Assembly: GCA_003164095.1 (NCBI GenBank)
Contig: PLRX01000155.1
Span: forward strand, 1 to 62,868
Direction: 5' to 3'
Source of the DNA: Acidimicrobiaceae bacterium
GTDB taxonomy: Bacteria; Actinomycetota; Acidimicrobiia; Acidimicrobiales; RAAP-2
Length of the DNA stretch: 62,868 nucleotides
The position numbers and the translations under genes are program-made. The notes beneath the pieces were generated by a model. That model saw only the letters and a program-made list of their open reading frames with translations, was not told the origin of the DNA and searched no databases. Shown in pieces: positions 34,405-44,499 of this stretch. Within the stretch, counting starts at the first letter, position 1; each line of letters opens with the position of its first letter.

Positions 34405-36420
34405 ATGCCCACGCCACCACCCCTTCGCCTCGTCCCCGTCCCCTCACCCGAGCTCGAGCAGCTGGGAGTCGACGTCATCCGGGGGCTCGCCATCGACGGC
34501 CCCCGGGCGGCCAAGGCGGGCCACCCCGGGACGGCCATGGCCCTCGCACCGTTGGCCCACGTCCTGTTCACCCGGATCCTGCGACACGACCCGTCGGGTC
34601 CCGACTGGCCGGACCGCGACCGGTTCATCCTCTCGAACGGCCACGCGTCGATCCTGCTGTACTCGATGCTCTACCTGACCGGCTACGGGCTGACGATCGA
34701 CGACCTGGCCGCCTTCAGGTCCTGGGGCAGCCGGACCCCGGGCCACCCCGAGGTCCACCACACCACGGGCGTCGAGGTCACCACGGGGCCACTGGGCCAG
34801 GGCGTGGCCAACGGGGTCGGCATGGGCGTGGCCGAGCGGTGGCTCCGGACCCACTTCTCCCCCGAGCTCGTCGACCACCACACGTACGTCATCGCCGGCG
34901 ACGGGTGCCTGGAGGAGGGCATCTCCCACGAGGCCGCCTCGCTCGCCGGTCACCTCGGCCTGGGCCGGCTCGTCTACGTCTACGACGACAACCACATCAG
35001 CATCGACGGCCCGACCGAGCTGGCGCTCGACGACAACGCCGCCGACCGGTTTACCGCCTATGGCTGGTCCGTCGACGACATCGGCGAGTCGGCCAACGAC
35101 CTCGACGCACTCGAGGCGGCACTGCTGCGGGCCCGTTCCGACGAGGACCGACCGTCGCTGATCATCCTGCGCAGCCACATCGGCTACCCGTCGCCCCACC
35201 TGACGGACTCCGCCAAGGCGCACGGTGACCCCTTCTCCGACGAGGAGGCCCGGCTCACCAAGGAGATCCTGGGCCTACCGGTCGACACGACCTTCTGGGT
35301 GCCCGACGACGTGCTGGACATGTACCGCTCCACCATCCCCCGTGGCCGGTCCATGCGGGCCGAGTGGGAATCGCGCCTCGAGGCGTGGGACGGCGACCGG
35401 GCCCGGTGGGACGCCGCCCTGCGCGGCCACGGGCTGCCCGGCTGGGAGTCCACCCTGCCGGCGTTCACCCCCGCGGACGGGCCGATGGCCACCCGCAAGG
35501 CCATCAAGGCCTGCCTCGACGCCACCGCCGACCAGCTGCCCGGCCTCCTGCCGGGCAGTGCCGACCTGACCGGCAACACCGGCATGGCCCTCGCCGGGGC
35601 CACACCCCAGTCGGTGGAGGACCCCGGTGGCAGCCTGCTCCACTACGGCATCCGCGAGCACGCCATGGGGGCGGTCATGACGGGCATGGCCATGCACGGC
35701 GGGATCATCCCGGTCGGCGGCACCTTCTTCGTGTTCTCCGACTACATGCGCGGCGCGGTCCGGGTGGCGGCACTCTCCGAGGCCCACGTCATCTACTCGT
35801 GGACCCACGACTCGGTCGGCCTCGGCCCGGACGGCCCGACCCACCAGCCGATCGAACAGCTCGCCGCCGTGCGGGCCATGCCCGGGCTCCGGGTCATCCG
35901 GCCGGCCGACGCCAACGAGACGGCGCAGGCGTGGCGGATCGCCGTGGACAGCGACGGTCCGACGGCGCTGATCCTGTCGCGCCAGGACCTGCCCGTGCTC
36001 GCCGAGACCGTCGACCGGGCGGCCGACGGCGTCGCCCGGGGCGCCTACGTGCTGTCCGACCCGGGCGACGGCGCGGCCGAGGTCGTGCTCATCGGGACCG
36101 GCAGCGAGGTCGCACTGTGCCTCGACGCGGCCCGCCTGCTGGCCGAGGCCGGCACCCGGGCCCGCGTGGTCTCCCTTCCCTCCTGGGAGCTCTTCGCGCT
36201 CCAGGACGACGCCTACCGGGACGAGGTCCTGCCCCCCGGCGTGCCGACCCTGTCGGTCGAGGCGGCCAGCACGTTCGGATGGGAGCGGTACGCCGACGCC
36301 TCGGTGGGTATCGACCACTTCGGGGCCTCGGCCCCCGGCGACGTCGTACTGCGGGAGTTCGGCTTCGACCCGGTCCACGTGGCGGCACGGGCGACCGAGC
36401 TGCTCACACGGGGCGACTAG
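34405..36420 (+). CDS. tkt: Transketolase
   Basis: A 671-residue thiamine diphosphate enzyme transferring two-carbon ketol units between sugar phosphates. The N-terminal domain has GHPGTAMALAPLAHVLF and the ThDP-binding motif AGDGCLEEGISHEAAS. The middle domain has the ThDP-activating Glu in GIREHAMGAVMTGMA, and HDSVGLGPDGPTHQPIEQL; the C-terminal domain is complete. Length and motifs are canonical. First enzyme of the pentose phosphate run, 10 bp after the FIST gene and 73 bp before tal. Confidence 0.97.
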   Translation: MPTPPPLRLVPVPSPELEQLGVDVIRGLAIDGPRAAKAGHPGTAMALAPLAHVLFTRILRHDPSGPDWPDRDRFILSNGHASILLYSMLYLTGYGLTIDDLAAFRSWGSRTPGHPEVHHTTGVEVTTGPLGQGVANGVGMGVAERWLRTHFSPELVDHHTYVIAGDGCLEEGISHEAASLAGHLGLGRLVYVYDDNHISIDGPTELALDDNAADRFTAYGWSVDDIGESANDLDALEAALLRARSDEDRPSLIILRSHIGYPSPHLTDSAKAHGDPFSDEEARLTKEILGLPVDTTFWVPDDVLDMYRSTIPRGRSMRAEWESRLEAWDGDRARWDAALRGHGLPGWESTLPAFTPADGPMATRKAIKACLDATADQLPGLLPGSADLTGNTGMALAGATPQSVEDPGGSLLHYGIREHAMGAVMTGMAMHGGIIPVGGTFFVFSDYMRGAVRVAALSEAHVIYSWTHDSVGLGPDGPTHQPIEQLAAVRAMPGLRVIRPADANETAQAWRIAVDSDGPTALILSRQDLPVLAETVDRAADGVARGAYVLSDPGDGAAEVVLIGTGSEVALCLDAARLLAEAGTRARVVSLPSWELFALQDDAYRDEVLPPGVPTLSVEAASTFGWERYADASVGIDHFGASAPGDVVLREFGFDPVHVAARATELLTRGD

Positions 36421-36493
36421 ACCGGACGACGCGGGCGACGCCACACCGGGTGCCCGACGGGCGCACCGCCACCGGATCTCGAGAGGACCACCG

Positions 36494-37606
36494 ATGACCA
36501 CACTCAACGACCTGTACCACGACCAGGGCCAGAGCCCGTGGATCGACAACCTGCGACGGGACTGGCTCCAGGACGGCACACTGGCCCGGCTGGTCGACCA
36601 GGGCATCCGCGGGGTCACCTCCAACCCCACGATCTTCGCCAAGGCGATCAGCGGCCAGGACACCTATGACGAGCAGTTCGGCTCGCTGGTCGGCACCGTC
36701 CCGGTGGAGGACGCCTACTGGGACCTGGTGGTGGACGACATCAACGCGGCCCTGGAGGTCCTGCGCCCGGTGTTCGACAGTTCGGGCGGGAGCGACGGGT
36801 TTGTGTCGGTGGAGGTGGCCCCCTCGCTGGCGCACGACACCGAAGGCACCAACACGGCTGCTCGAGGGCTCCACGAGCGCATCGACAGGCCCAACGTGCT
36901 GGTCAAGATCCCGGCCACGCCGGAGTGTGTGCCCTCGATCCACCAGATGATCGCCGAGGGGCGCAGCATCAACGTCACGCTCATCTTCTCCATCACGCGC
37001 TACGACGAGGTCATCGAGGCCTACCTTTCCGGCCTCGAGGCACTTGCCGCCTCCGGGGTGGACGACCTCTCGGGCGTGGCCAGCGTCGCCTCCTTCTTCA
37101 TCAGCCGGGTCGACACCGAGGTCGACAAGCGGATCGAGGCGCTGGCCGACGGCGACGCCGACCTGCTGGCACTACGGGGCAAGGCGGCGGTGGCCCAGGC
37201 CCGCCTCGCCTACGCCGTGTTCGCCGACCGGTTCGTCGGCCCGCGTTGGGAGGCACTGGCTGCCAAGGGTGCGCGCAAGCAGCGCCCGCTGTGGGCCTCG
37301 ACCTCGACCAAGAACCCGGCGTACCCGGACCTGGCCTATGTCGACACCTTGATCGGTCCGGACACGGTCAACACGATGCCCGACACCACCGTGGCCGACT
37401 TCCTCGACCATGGCACGGTGGTACGGACGGTGGACGCCGACGTGACCGGCAGCCAGGCCGTCATCGACCGGCTGGCGGCGGCCGGCATCGACATGGAGGA
37501 CGTTGCCGCCACCCTCGAGACCGAAGGGGTGGCGTCCTTCGCCGCCAGCTTCGACGACCTCATGACCTCGCTGACCGACAAGGCGGCCGCACTCGCCGGC
37601 GCCTGA
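36494..37606 (+). CDS. tal: Transaldolase
   Basis: A 370-residue transaldolase of the long actinobacterial type, moving dihydroxyacetone units between sugar phosphates. Signatures: GVTSNPTIFAKAISG near the N-terminus, the Schiff-base Lys in NVLVKIPATPE, NVTLIFSITRY and PLWASTSTKNPAY. An AGAGGACCACCG ribosome site precedes the ATG. Next to gnd (65 bp). Confidence 0.96.
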   Translation: MTTLNDLYHDQGQSPWIDNLRRDWLQDGTLARLVDQGIRGVTSNPTIFAKAISGQDTYDEQFGSLVGTVPVEDAYWDLVVDDINAALEVLRPVFDSSGGSDGFVSVEVAPSLAHDTEGTNTAARGLHERIDRPNVLVKIPATPECVPSIHQMIAEGRSINVTLIFSITRYDEVIEAYLSGLEALAASGVDDLSGVASVASFFISRVDTEVDKRIEALADGDADLLALRGKAAVAQARLAYAVFADRFVGPRWEALAAKGARKQRPLWASTSTKNPAYPDLAYVDTLIGPDTVNTMPDTTVADFLDHGTVVRTVDADVTGSQAVIDRLAAAGIDMEDVAATLETEGVASFAASFDDLMTSLTDKAAALAGA

Positions 37607-37671
37607 GCCCTGCACCACCTTCACACCGCACGATGACAGGCTCGACCCCAACCAACCACGGAGGACCACCC

Positions 37672-38607
37672 ATGAAGATCGCAATGGTCGGACTCGGCAA
37701 GATGGGCGCCAACATGACCCAGCGGCTCATCGAGCACGGCCACGAGGTGGTGGCCTTCGACCTGAGCGCCGACGCCAGGACCGCGGCAGCCGGCTTCGGT
37801 GCCCAGCCGGTCGCCACCCTGCAGGAGCTGGCCGCCGCACTCGAACCGCCCCGAGTGGCCTGGGTCATGGTCCCGGCCGGCAGACCCACCAACGACACCA
37901 TCACCACGCTGGCCGGCCTGTTCGAGTCGGGTGACGTGGTCATCGACGGCGGCAACTCCAACTACAAGGAGACGGCACCCCTCGTCGACCAGCTGGCCGC
38001 CGAGGGCATCGCCCTGGTCGATGCCGGCACGTCCGGCGGCATCTGGGGCCTGAAGGAGGGCTACTGCCTGATGGTCGGCGGCACCGACGAGGCGGTGGCG
38101 GTGTGCGAGCCGGCCTTCCTGGCCCTCGCCCCCGAGGGCGGCTACGCCCACGTGGGGCCCCCCGGCGCCGGACACTTCGTCAAGATGATCCACAACGGGA
38201 TCGAGTACGGCCTGATGCAGGCCTACGCGGAGGGCTTCGAGATCCTGTCCGAGGCCCCCGAGTTCGATCTCGACCTGCATGAGATCGCCTCCATCTGGCG
38301 CTACGGATCGGTGGTGCGCTCCTGGCTGCTCGACCTGGCCGAGCGAGCCCTGCGCCCCGAGTCGGGGTTCGAGCACATCGAGGGCGTGGTGGCCGACTCC
38401 GGCGAGGGCCGCTGGACGGTCGAGGAGGCCATCGACCGGGGGGTGTCCGCCCCGGTCATCTCGTCAGCGCTCTTCGCCCGCTTCGCATCGCAGAAGAAGG
38501 ACGGCTTCGGGCTGCGACTGGTGTCGGCCCTGCGCAACCAGTTCGGAGGTCACGCGTTCACCACGGCCGATGGCACGAGCTCCGGCGAGACGGGGACCCC
38601 CTCGTGA
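37672..38607 (+). CDS. gnd: 6-phosphogluconate dehydrogenase, short type
   Basis: A 311-residue decarboxylating dehydrogenase giving ribulose 5-phosphate and CO2. Rossmann loop VGLGKMGANM, substrate motif GTSGGIWGLKEGYCLMVGG and catalytic KMIHNGIEYG (Lys171, Asn175). It belongs to the short (about 300 residue) class lacking the large C-terminal helical domain of the about 470 residue enzymes. Asp30 at the end of the second strand (VVAFDLS) suggests NAD rather than NADP; this is inference. GGAGG precedes ATG. Its stop overlaps zwf by 4 bp. Confidence 0.94.
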   Translation: MKIAMVGLGKMGANMTQRLIEHGHEVVAFDLSADARTAAAGFGAQPVATLQELAAALEPPRVAWVMVPAGRPTNDTITTLAGLFESGDVVIDGGNSNYKETAPLVDQLAAEGIALVDAGTSGGIWGLKEGYCLMVGGTDEAVAVCEPAFLALAPEGGYAHVGPPGAGHFVKMIHNGIEYGLMQAYAEGFEILSEAPEFDLDLHEIASIWRYGSVVRSWLLDLAERALRPESGFEHIEGVVADSGEGRWTVEEAIDRGVSAPVISSALFARFASQKKDGFGLRLVSALRNQFGGHAFTTADGTSSGETGTPS

Positions 38608-40235
38608 CCAAGAGCCCCGAGTCCATCGCCGCATCGATCGACGCCGAGCGCGACTCCGGCTCCGGCACGCCCAGCGCGGCCGACGGCCAGAGACGGTCGC
38701 TGCCGCCCGTCCTGTCCAAGGCGCCTCCGGTGGCCATGGTGATCTTCGGCGCCTCGGGCGACCTCACCGGGCGCAAGATCCTGCCCGCGCTGGCCCGGCT
38801 GGCCGACCGTGGTGTCCTCGACGACGGGTTCACCGTGATCGGTGTCGCCCGCACCGAGTGGAGCAACGAGGAGTTCCAGGCTCACGTGACGGAATCGACC
38901 CCGGAGGGCGGCCCCAAGTGGAAGGCGCTCACCGAGCGGTTCAAGTACATCACGGGCGAGTACGACCACCCGGATACGTTCGACATGCTGAAGACCCACC
39001 TCGACGAGGCGGACAAGGTCGACGGCACCGACGGCAACCGCCTCTACTACCTGGCCACCATCCCGAGCGTCTTCGGCCTGGTGGCCGGCGCCCTGGCCAA
39101 ACACGGCTGCAGCGGACCGGGTGAGAACGGGAACTTCTCCCGGGTGGTGGTGGAGAAGCCCTTCGGCCGCGACCTGCAGAGCGCGCTCGACCTCAACGAC
39201 CAGATGCACACCGCCTTCGATGAGAGCCAGATCTACCGGATCGACCACTACATGGGGAAGGAGACGGTCCAGAACGTCCTCGCCCTGCGGTTCGCCAACG
39301 CCATCTTCGAGCCGATCTGGAACCGTCGCTACATCGAGCAGGTCCAGGTGACGGTGGCCGAGAGCCTCGGCGTCGAGCACCGCGGTGGCTTCTACGAGAC
39401 GGCCGGTGCCCTGCGGGACATCGTACAGAACCACGTCATGCAGGTGCTGGCGCTGACACTCATGGAGTCACCGACGAGCACGGACGCCGACCGCATCCGC
39501 GACGAGAAGGTCAAGCTCCTGCAGGCCATCGACATCCCCACCCCCGACGAGGCCGTCGACAAGTCGGTACGCGGCCAGTACACGGCGGGCACGATCGACG
39601 ACGAGCCCGTCGTCGGCTACCGCGAGGAGGAGGACGTCGCCCCCGACAGCCAGACCGAGACCTACCTGGCCCTGCGCCTCCGGGTCGAGAACTGGCGCTG
39701 GGCCGGGGTGCCCATCTACGTGCGGACCGGCAAGCGGCTTCCGGCCCGGGTGACCGAGGTGGCACTCACCTTCCGCCAGGTGCCGTTCCTGCTGTTCGAC
39801 CACCGGGCCAGCCGCGACCTGCGGCCGAACACCCTGATCCTGCGGATCCAGCCCGACGAGGGCATCAGCCTGGAGTTCGGCGCCAAGGTGCCCGGCGAGA
39901 AGTTCCATCTGCGCTCGGTGGCCATGGACTTCGCCTATTCCGAGGCCTTCGCAGGGACCGATGCCGCCGACGGGTACGAGCGGCTCATCCACGACGCCAT
40001 GGTGGGCGACGCCACCCTCTTCATCCGGTCCGACGAGGTCGAGCAGGCGTGGAGGATCGTGGACCCCTACCTGGTGGCATGGTCGGAGCCCGGTGCCAGC
40101 CTGCATCCCTACGCGGCCGGCACCTGGGGTCCCCACATGGCCGACCTGCTCGTCGAGCGGTCGGGCGACGAGTGGCGCAATCCGGTGGTCGACCTCGAGC
40201 TGAGCGGCGGCCGACAGACCCACCTCGAACAGTGA
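38604..40235 (+). CDS. zwf: Glucose-6-phosphate 1-dehydrogenase
   Basis: A 543-residue enzyme of the oxidative pentose phosphate branch. NADP loop FGASGDLTGRKILPAL, VVEKPFGRDL, and the signature RIDHYMGKE with catalytic His. A polar N-terminal extension of about 35 residues precedes the fold. No opcA gene, which often follows zwf in actinobacteria, is present. GTG start overlaps gnd (GTGA). Confidence 0.96.
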   Translation: MTKSPESIAASIDAERDSGSGTPSAADGQRRSLPPVLSKAPPVAMVIFGASGDLTGRKILPALARLADRGVLDDGFTVIGVARTEWSNEEFQAHVTESTPEGGPKWKALTERFKYITGEYDHPDTFDMLKTHLDEADKVDGTDGNRLYYLATIPSVFGLVAGALAKHGCSGPGENGNFSRVVVEKPFGRDLQSALDLNDQMHTAFDESQIYRIDHYMGKETVQNVLALRFANAIFEPIWNRRYIEQVQVTVAESLGVEHRGGFYETAGALRDIVQNHVMQVLALTLMESPTSTDADRIRDEKVKLLQAIDIPTPDEAVDKSVRGQYTAGTIDDEPVVGYREEEDVAPDSQTETYLALRLRVENWRWAGVPIYVRTGKRLPARVTEVALTFRQVPFLLFDHRASRDLRPNTLILRIQPDEGISLEFGAKVPGEKFHLRSVAMDFAYSEAFAGTDAADGYERLIHDAMVGDATLFIRSDEVEQAWRIVDPYLVAWSEPGASLHPYAAGTWGPHMADLLVERSGDEWRNPVVDLELSGGRQTHLEQ

Positions 40236-40265
40236 CGAACCGCTGGCGCACGACGTGGGGGCACC

Positions 40266-40973
40266 GTGTCCGCTGACGGCGTGAACGGCACCGTCGTCCT
40301 GGTCGAGTCGGTGCCGGAGTCGTTCGCCGACCTGATGGCCACCGAGATGACCACTGCGCGCCCCGGCTACTCGCTCTTCCTCTCGGGCGGCGGCACGGCC
40401 ACCGAGTGTTACCGGGCCCTGGCCGGCCGGGCCGGACTGCCGTGGGACCGGGTCGACGTCTACCTGGGCGACGAGCGCTGCGTGCCGCCGGACGACCCGG
40501 ACTCCAACCACCGGATGATCACCGAGGTCCTCCTCGACGCGGTGGGACCGGTGTACGGCGACCACCCGATGTACACGGGTGGCGAGCCGGCGGCTGCCGC
40601 TGTCGCCTACCAGCGCCTGGTCGAGGACGTCGGTCGTCCCGACCTCGTCCACCTCGGCCTCGGGCCGGACGGGCACACGGCCTCGCTCTTCCCGGGTTCC
40701 AGCGGGGAAGCGGACGCCACACCCTCCCACCTGGTGGTGGCCAACACCGACCCGAACGGCGTCAACCCGCACGAGCGCCTCACCCTGACATTCACCGGCA
40801 TCGCCCGGGCCCGGCGCATCGTCGTCACCGTGGCCGGCGCATCCAAGCATGACGCCCTGGCCCGCCTCATGGCCGGCGAGGACCTGCCGGCCGGGCGGTT
40901 GACCGGGAGCGACCTCGTCTGGCTCGTCGACGCCGACGCCCTCGGCGACCTCACGCCCGACGCCGTGGCGTGA
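40266..40973 (+). CDS. pgl: 6-phosphogluconolactonase
   Basis: A 235-residue hydrolase opening 6-phosphogluconolactone, the step between zwf and gnd. Family motifs: LFLSGGGTATECYRAL, VDVYLGDERCVPPDDPDSNH and LGLGPDGHTASLFPGS; the C-terminal GASKHDALARLM is typical. GTG start 30 bp after zwf. Confidence 0.94.
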   Translation: MSADGVNGTVVLVESVPESFADLMATEMTTARPGYSLFLSGGGTATECYRALAGRAGLPWDRVDVYLGDERCVPPDDPDSNHRMITEVLLDAVGPVYGDHPMYTGGEPAAAAVAYQRLVEDVGRPDLVHLGLGPDGHTASLFPGSSGEADATPSHLVVANTDPNGVNPHERLTLTFTGIARARRIVVTVAGASKHDALARLMAGEDLPAGRLTGSDLVWLVDADALGDLTPDAVA

Positions 40974-41042
40974 GCAGACGGACCGACACGGCGACCCGTC
41001 GCCCAAGCGGGCCGACGGGTCGGCTCCGGTAAGGTGACCCCG

Positions 41043-43418
41043 ATGACCGCCACCCCCGGTTCCGCACGGGCACCCGAGAGGGCCGCCGTACCCCGGGCCG
41101 AGTTCCTCGCCGCTCCGTTGGACGACCTCCTGGGCCGCGCCGCGGCGGTCCGCGACAGTGTGTTCGGGACCCGGATGACGTTCTCGCCCAAGGTCTTCAT
41201 CCCCCTCACGATGCTGTGCCGCGACCGGTGCGGCTACTGCACGTTCGCCAAGGCGCCCGCACGGCTCGAGTCGCCGTACCTGTCCATCGACGAGGTCCTG
41301 GAGATCGCGCGGGCCGGCCGGGCCGCCGGCTGCCACGAGGCGCTGTTCACCCTCGGCGAGGGCCCCGAGGACCGGTATCCGGCGGCGGCCGTGTGGCTGG
41401 CCGACCACGGCTATGCCTCGACCGTCGAGTACCTGGCCGCCGCATGCACGGCCGTGCTGGAGGAGACAGGTCTGCTCCCCCACGCCAACGCCGGTGCCCT
41501 GGACCGGGCCGACCTCGCCCTCCTCCGCACCGTGTCGGCCAGCCAGGGGATGATGATCGAGTCGACCAACCCGGACCTCGACGCCCATCGCTCCGCACCC
41601 GACAAGGTGCCGGCCCGCCGGCTCGCCACCCTGGAGGCCGCCGGTGAGCTCGCCATCCCGTTCACGACGGGCCTGCTCGTCGGAATCGGCGAGACACGCG
41701 AGGACCGGCTGGACACGCTCGAGGCGATCGCCGCCAGCCATGCGCGACACGGCCACGTGCAGGAGGTGATCGTCCAGAACTTCCTGCCCAAGGCCGGGAC
41801 CTCGATGCACCGTCACCCGGCGTGCCCGACCGACGAGTTCCTGTGGACCATCGCCGCGGCACGCCTGGTGCTGCCCGACGACGTCCACCTACAGGCGCCG
41901 CCCAACCTCTCCGACGAACTGGGACCGTTGGTCGCGGCCGGGATCGACGACTGGGGCGGCGTCTCACCCGTGACGGCCGACCACGTCAACCCCGAGCGGG
42001 CGTGGCCCGCTCTCGGCATCCTGCGGGCGGCGACCGAGGCGACGGGGCACGTGCTCGCCCCCCGGCTGACCCTCTACCCACGATTCGCCCTGGACCACGC
42101 GACCTGGCTCGACCCGGCGCTCCGGTTCCCGGTGCTGGACGCCTCCGACGCCGAGGGCCTCGGACGGGACCACCCGTGGACGTCGGGGGGCGAGACACCC
42201 CCACCCGAGTTGCTGGCCCCGTTCGTGGCCACGAGGGCGGCCGTGCGTCCGGAGGTCGTCACCCTGGCATCGACCGGCGGCGCGGTGGCCGAGGTGCTCG
42301 ACGGCGTGCTCGCCGGCGAGACGGTGGACGAGGACGGGATCGTGACGCTGTTCGGCGCCCGCGGTCCCGAGGTGCGAGCCGTCGCCGAGGTGGCCGATCA
42401 GCTGCGCCACGACATCGTCGGCGACGAGGTGACCTTCGTCGCCAACCGCAACATCAACTACACCAATGTCTGCACCTTCAAGTGCAAGTTCTGCGCGTTC
42501 TCCAAGGGACCGCTCTCCCTCAATCTGCGCGGCACCCCCTACCTGCTGGAGCTCAGCGAGATCTCGGACCGGGTGGCCGAGGCCGAGGCCATGGGGGCCA
42601 CCGAGGTCTGCCTGCAGGGCGGCATCCACCCCAACTTCGACGGCAACTACTACCTCGACGTCATCAGGGCCGTGCGCGAGGCCTCGGCCACCATGCACAT
42701 CCACGGGTTCACCGCCCTCGAGGTCACCGAGGGCGCCCGGCGGTCCGAGCTGCCGTTGGCCGACTACCTGATCCTGCTGCGCGACGCCGGTCTGCGCACG
42801 TTGCCCGGCACCGCCGCGGAGATCCTCGACGACGAGGTGCGGGCCGTCCTGTGTCCCGACAAGATCAACACCGAACAGTGGCTGGAGGCGCACCGGGCCG
42901 CCCACTCCGTCGGGCTCAACTCCAACGTCACCATCATGTTCGGGGCCGTCGAGCAGCCCCGGTCGTGGGCCCGTCACCTGGTCCGCACCCGCGACCTGCA
43001 GCTCGAGACCGGCGGGTTCACCGAGTTCGTTCCCCTGCCGTTCGTCCACATGGCCACACCGCTCTACATCCAGAAGCGGTCGCGCCGCGGGCCCACCTTC
43101 CGCGAAACGCTGCTCATGCACGCCGTCGGACGCATCGCCTACCGGGGCACCATCGACAACATCCAGCTCAGCTGGGTCAAGCTGGGTGCCTCCGGGGCCC
43201 GCCAGCTGCTCCGGGCCGGCGTCAACGACCTCGGCGGCACCCTCATCGACGAGAACATCTCCCGGGCGGCCGGTGCCAGCCACGGCCAGATGATGGACGC
43301 CGACGCCTTCCGGGCCATGGTGGCCCCCCTGGGCCGCACCCTGGCTCAGCGCACCACCCTGTACGGACGGGTCGCCGACCCCGACGGCCGGGGCTCCGTG
43401 CTCGCCGGCGCCCACTGA
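41043..43418 (+). CDS. fbiC: 7,8-didemethyl-8-hydroxy-5-deazariboflavin synthase FbiC
   Basis: A 791-residue fusion of CofG and CofH, both radical-SAM enzymes, making the FO chromophore of coenzyme F420. The first radical-SAM motif is Cys59-Cys63-Cys66 (CRDRCGYC), the second Cys477-Cys481-Cys484 (CTFKCKFC). The two-domain arrangement and length are typical of actinobacterial FbiC. ATG 41043 follows AAGGTGAC; a GTG nine bases earlier is possible. Lies downstream of the pentose phosphate genes, 69 bp after pgl. Confidence 0.96.
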   Translation: MTATPGSARAPERAAVPRAEFLAAPLDDLLGRAAAVRDSVFGTRMTFSPKVFIPLTMLCRDRCGYCTFAKAPARLESPYLSIDEVLEIARAGRAAGCHEALFTLGEGPEDRYPAAAVWLADHGYASTVEYLAAACTAVLEETGLLPHANAGALDRADLALLRTVSASQGMMIESTNPDLDAHRSAPDKVPARRLATLEAAGELAIPFTTGLLVGIGETREDRLDTLEAIAASHARHGHVQEVIVQNFLPKAGTSMHRHPACPTDEFLWTIAAARLVLPDDVHLQAPPNLSDELGPLVAAGIDDWGGVSPVTADHVNPERAWPALGILRAATEATGHVLAPRLTLYPRFALDHATWLDPALRFPVLDASDAEGLGRDHPWTSGGETPPPELLAPFVATRAAVRPEVVTLASTGGAVAEVLDGVLAGETVDEDGIVTLFGARGPEVRAVAEVADQLRHDIVGDEVTFVANRNINYTNVCTFKCKFCAFSKGPLSLNLRGTPYLLELSEISDRVAEAEAMGATEVCLQGGIHPNFDGNYYLDVIRAVREASATMHIHGFTALEVTEGARRSELPLADYLILLRDAGLRTLPGTAAEILDDEVRAVLCPDKINTEQWLEAHRAAHSVGLNSNVTIMFGAVEQPRSWARHLVRTRDLQLETGGFTEFVPLPFVHMATPLYIQKRSRRGPTFRETLLMHAVGRIAYRGTIDNIQLSWVKLGASGARQLLRAGVNDLGGTLIDENISRAAGASHGQMMDADAFRAMVAPLGRTLAQRTTLYGRVADPDGRGSVLAGAH

Positions 43419-43419
43419 C

Positions 43420-44499
43420 GTGACCGGGTCCTCGTTCGAGGAGGGCGAGCTCGGAGCGGCCGTGGACGGCTCGGGTGCCGGCATCCTGGCCGACGGCCCC
43501 GACGGCATCGAGGAGCTGGTGGCAGCCGCCCGGACCCCGACGGAGCGTCGCCTCTACCGCTCCATGCTCGACACCGTGGGCAGCCTGGCCAGGGTCGGTA
43601 CCGACGTCATCGACCTGAAGCTGGCCGACACCGCCCTGGCCGAGATGGCCGAGGCGTTCCGGGTCTTCCAGCCGCTGCGCCGACGCAAGAAAGTGACCAT
43701 CTTCGGCTCGGCCCGCACCGAACCCGAGCACCCCGCCTACCGTCAGGCCCGTGCGCTGGCCGCCACCATGGCCGGCGCCGGTTGGATGGTCGTGACGGGG
43801 GCCGGACCGGGCATCATGGCGGCCGGCATGGAGGGTGCGGGACGCGAGCAGTCGGTCGGGGTCAACATCCGCCTCCCCCACGAGCAGGGGGCCAACCGGT
43901 TCATCGCCCAGGACCCCAAGCTGGTCGAGATGCGGTACTTCTTCACGCGCAAGCTGATGCTTCTGAAGGAGTCGGACGGCTTCATCGTGCTGCCCGGGGG
44001 CTTCGGCACCCTGGACGAGGGGTTCGAGCTGCTGACCCTGCTCCAGACCGGGAAGGCCGAGCCCGCACCGGTGGTGCTCCTCGACGTGCCCGGTGGCACG
44101 TACTGGGAAGGCTGGAGCAGGTTCCTGTCCGAGGAGGTGGAGCCCCGGGGGCTGGTCGCCGACGACGACCGGGCCTTCTTCACCATCACCGACGACGTGG
44201 CCGTGGCCGGGGCGGAGCTGCTCGGCTTCTACCGGAACTACCGGTCGTGCCGGTGGGTGGGCGACCTCCTCGTCCTGCGCATGTCGATCCATCCGGACAA
44301 GGCACAGCTGGCCGACCTCAACCGCCGGTTCGCCGACATCGTCGCGACCGGCGTCATCCGCAAGGTGGACCCGTTACCCCCGGAGCGGGCCGACGACGAC
44401 GGGGTGGACCTCCCCCGGCTCGCGTTCCGCTTCGACAAGGTCCACTACGGGCGCCTGCGTCAGTTGATCGACGCCGTCAACGCACTCGTCGACCGCTGA
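43420..44499 (+). CDS. LOG-family Rossmann-fold protein
   Basis: A 359-residue protein of the LOG/TIGR00730 type. The core (about 85-260) has KVTIFGSARTEPEH, VVTGAGPGIMAAGMEGAG and the signature PGGFGTLDE with catalytic Glu. Related enzymes cleave nucleoside 5'-monophosphates to free base and ribose 5-phosphate, so a link to the neighbouring pentose phosphate genes is plausible. It carries about 85 extra N-terminal residues and a longer C-terminus than minimal members. GTG start one base after the fbiC stop. Confidence 0.88.
   Translation: MTGSSFEEGELGAAVDGSGAGILADGPDGIEELVAAARTPTERRLYRSMLDTVGSLARVGTDVIDLKLADTALAEMAEAFRVFQPLRRRKKVTIFGSARTEPEHPAYRQARALAATMAGAGWMVVTGAGPGIMAAGMEGAGREQSVGVNIRLPHEQGANRFIAQDPKLVEMRYFFTRKLMLLKESDGFIVLPGGFGTLDEGFELLTLLQTGKAEPAPVVLLDVPGGTYWEGWSRFLSEEVEPRGLVADDDRAFFTITDDVAVAGAELLGFYRNYRSCRWVGDLLVLRMSIHPDKAQLADLNRRFADIVATGVIRKVDPLPPERADDDGVDLPRLAFRFDKVHYGRLRQLIDAVNALVDR

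Noticed and set aside
39468-41888. Minus-strand open frame of about 800 codons opposite zwf, pgl and fbiC
   Set aside because: Antisense to three genes with intact catalytic motifs; composition is typical of GC-skewed shadow frames.
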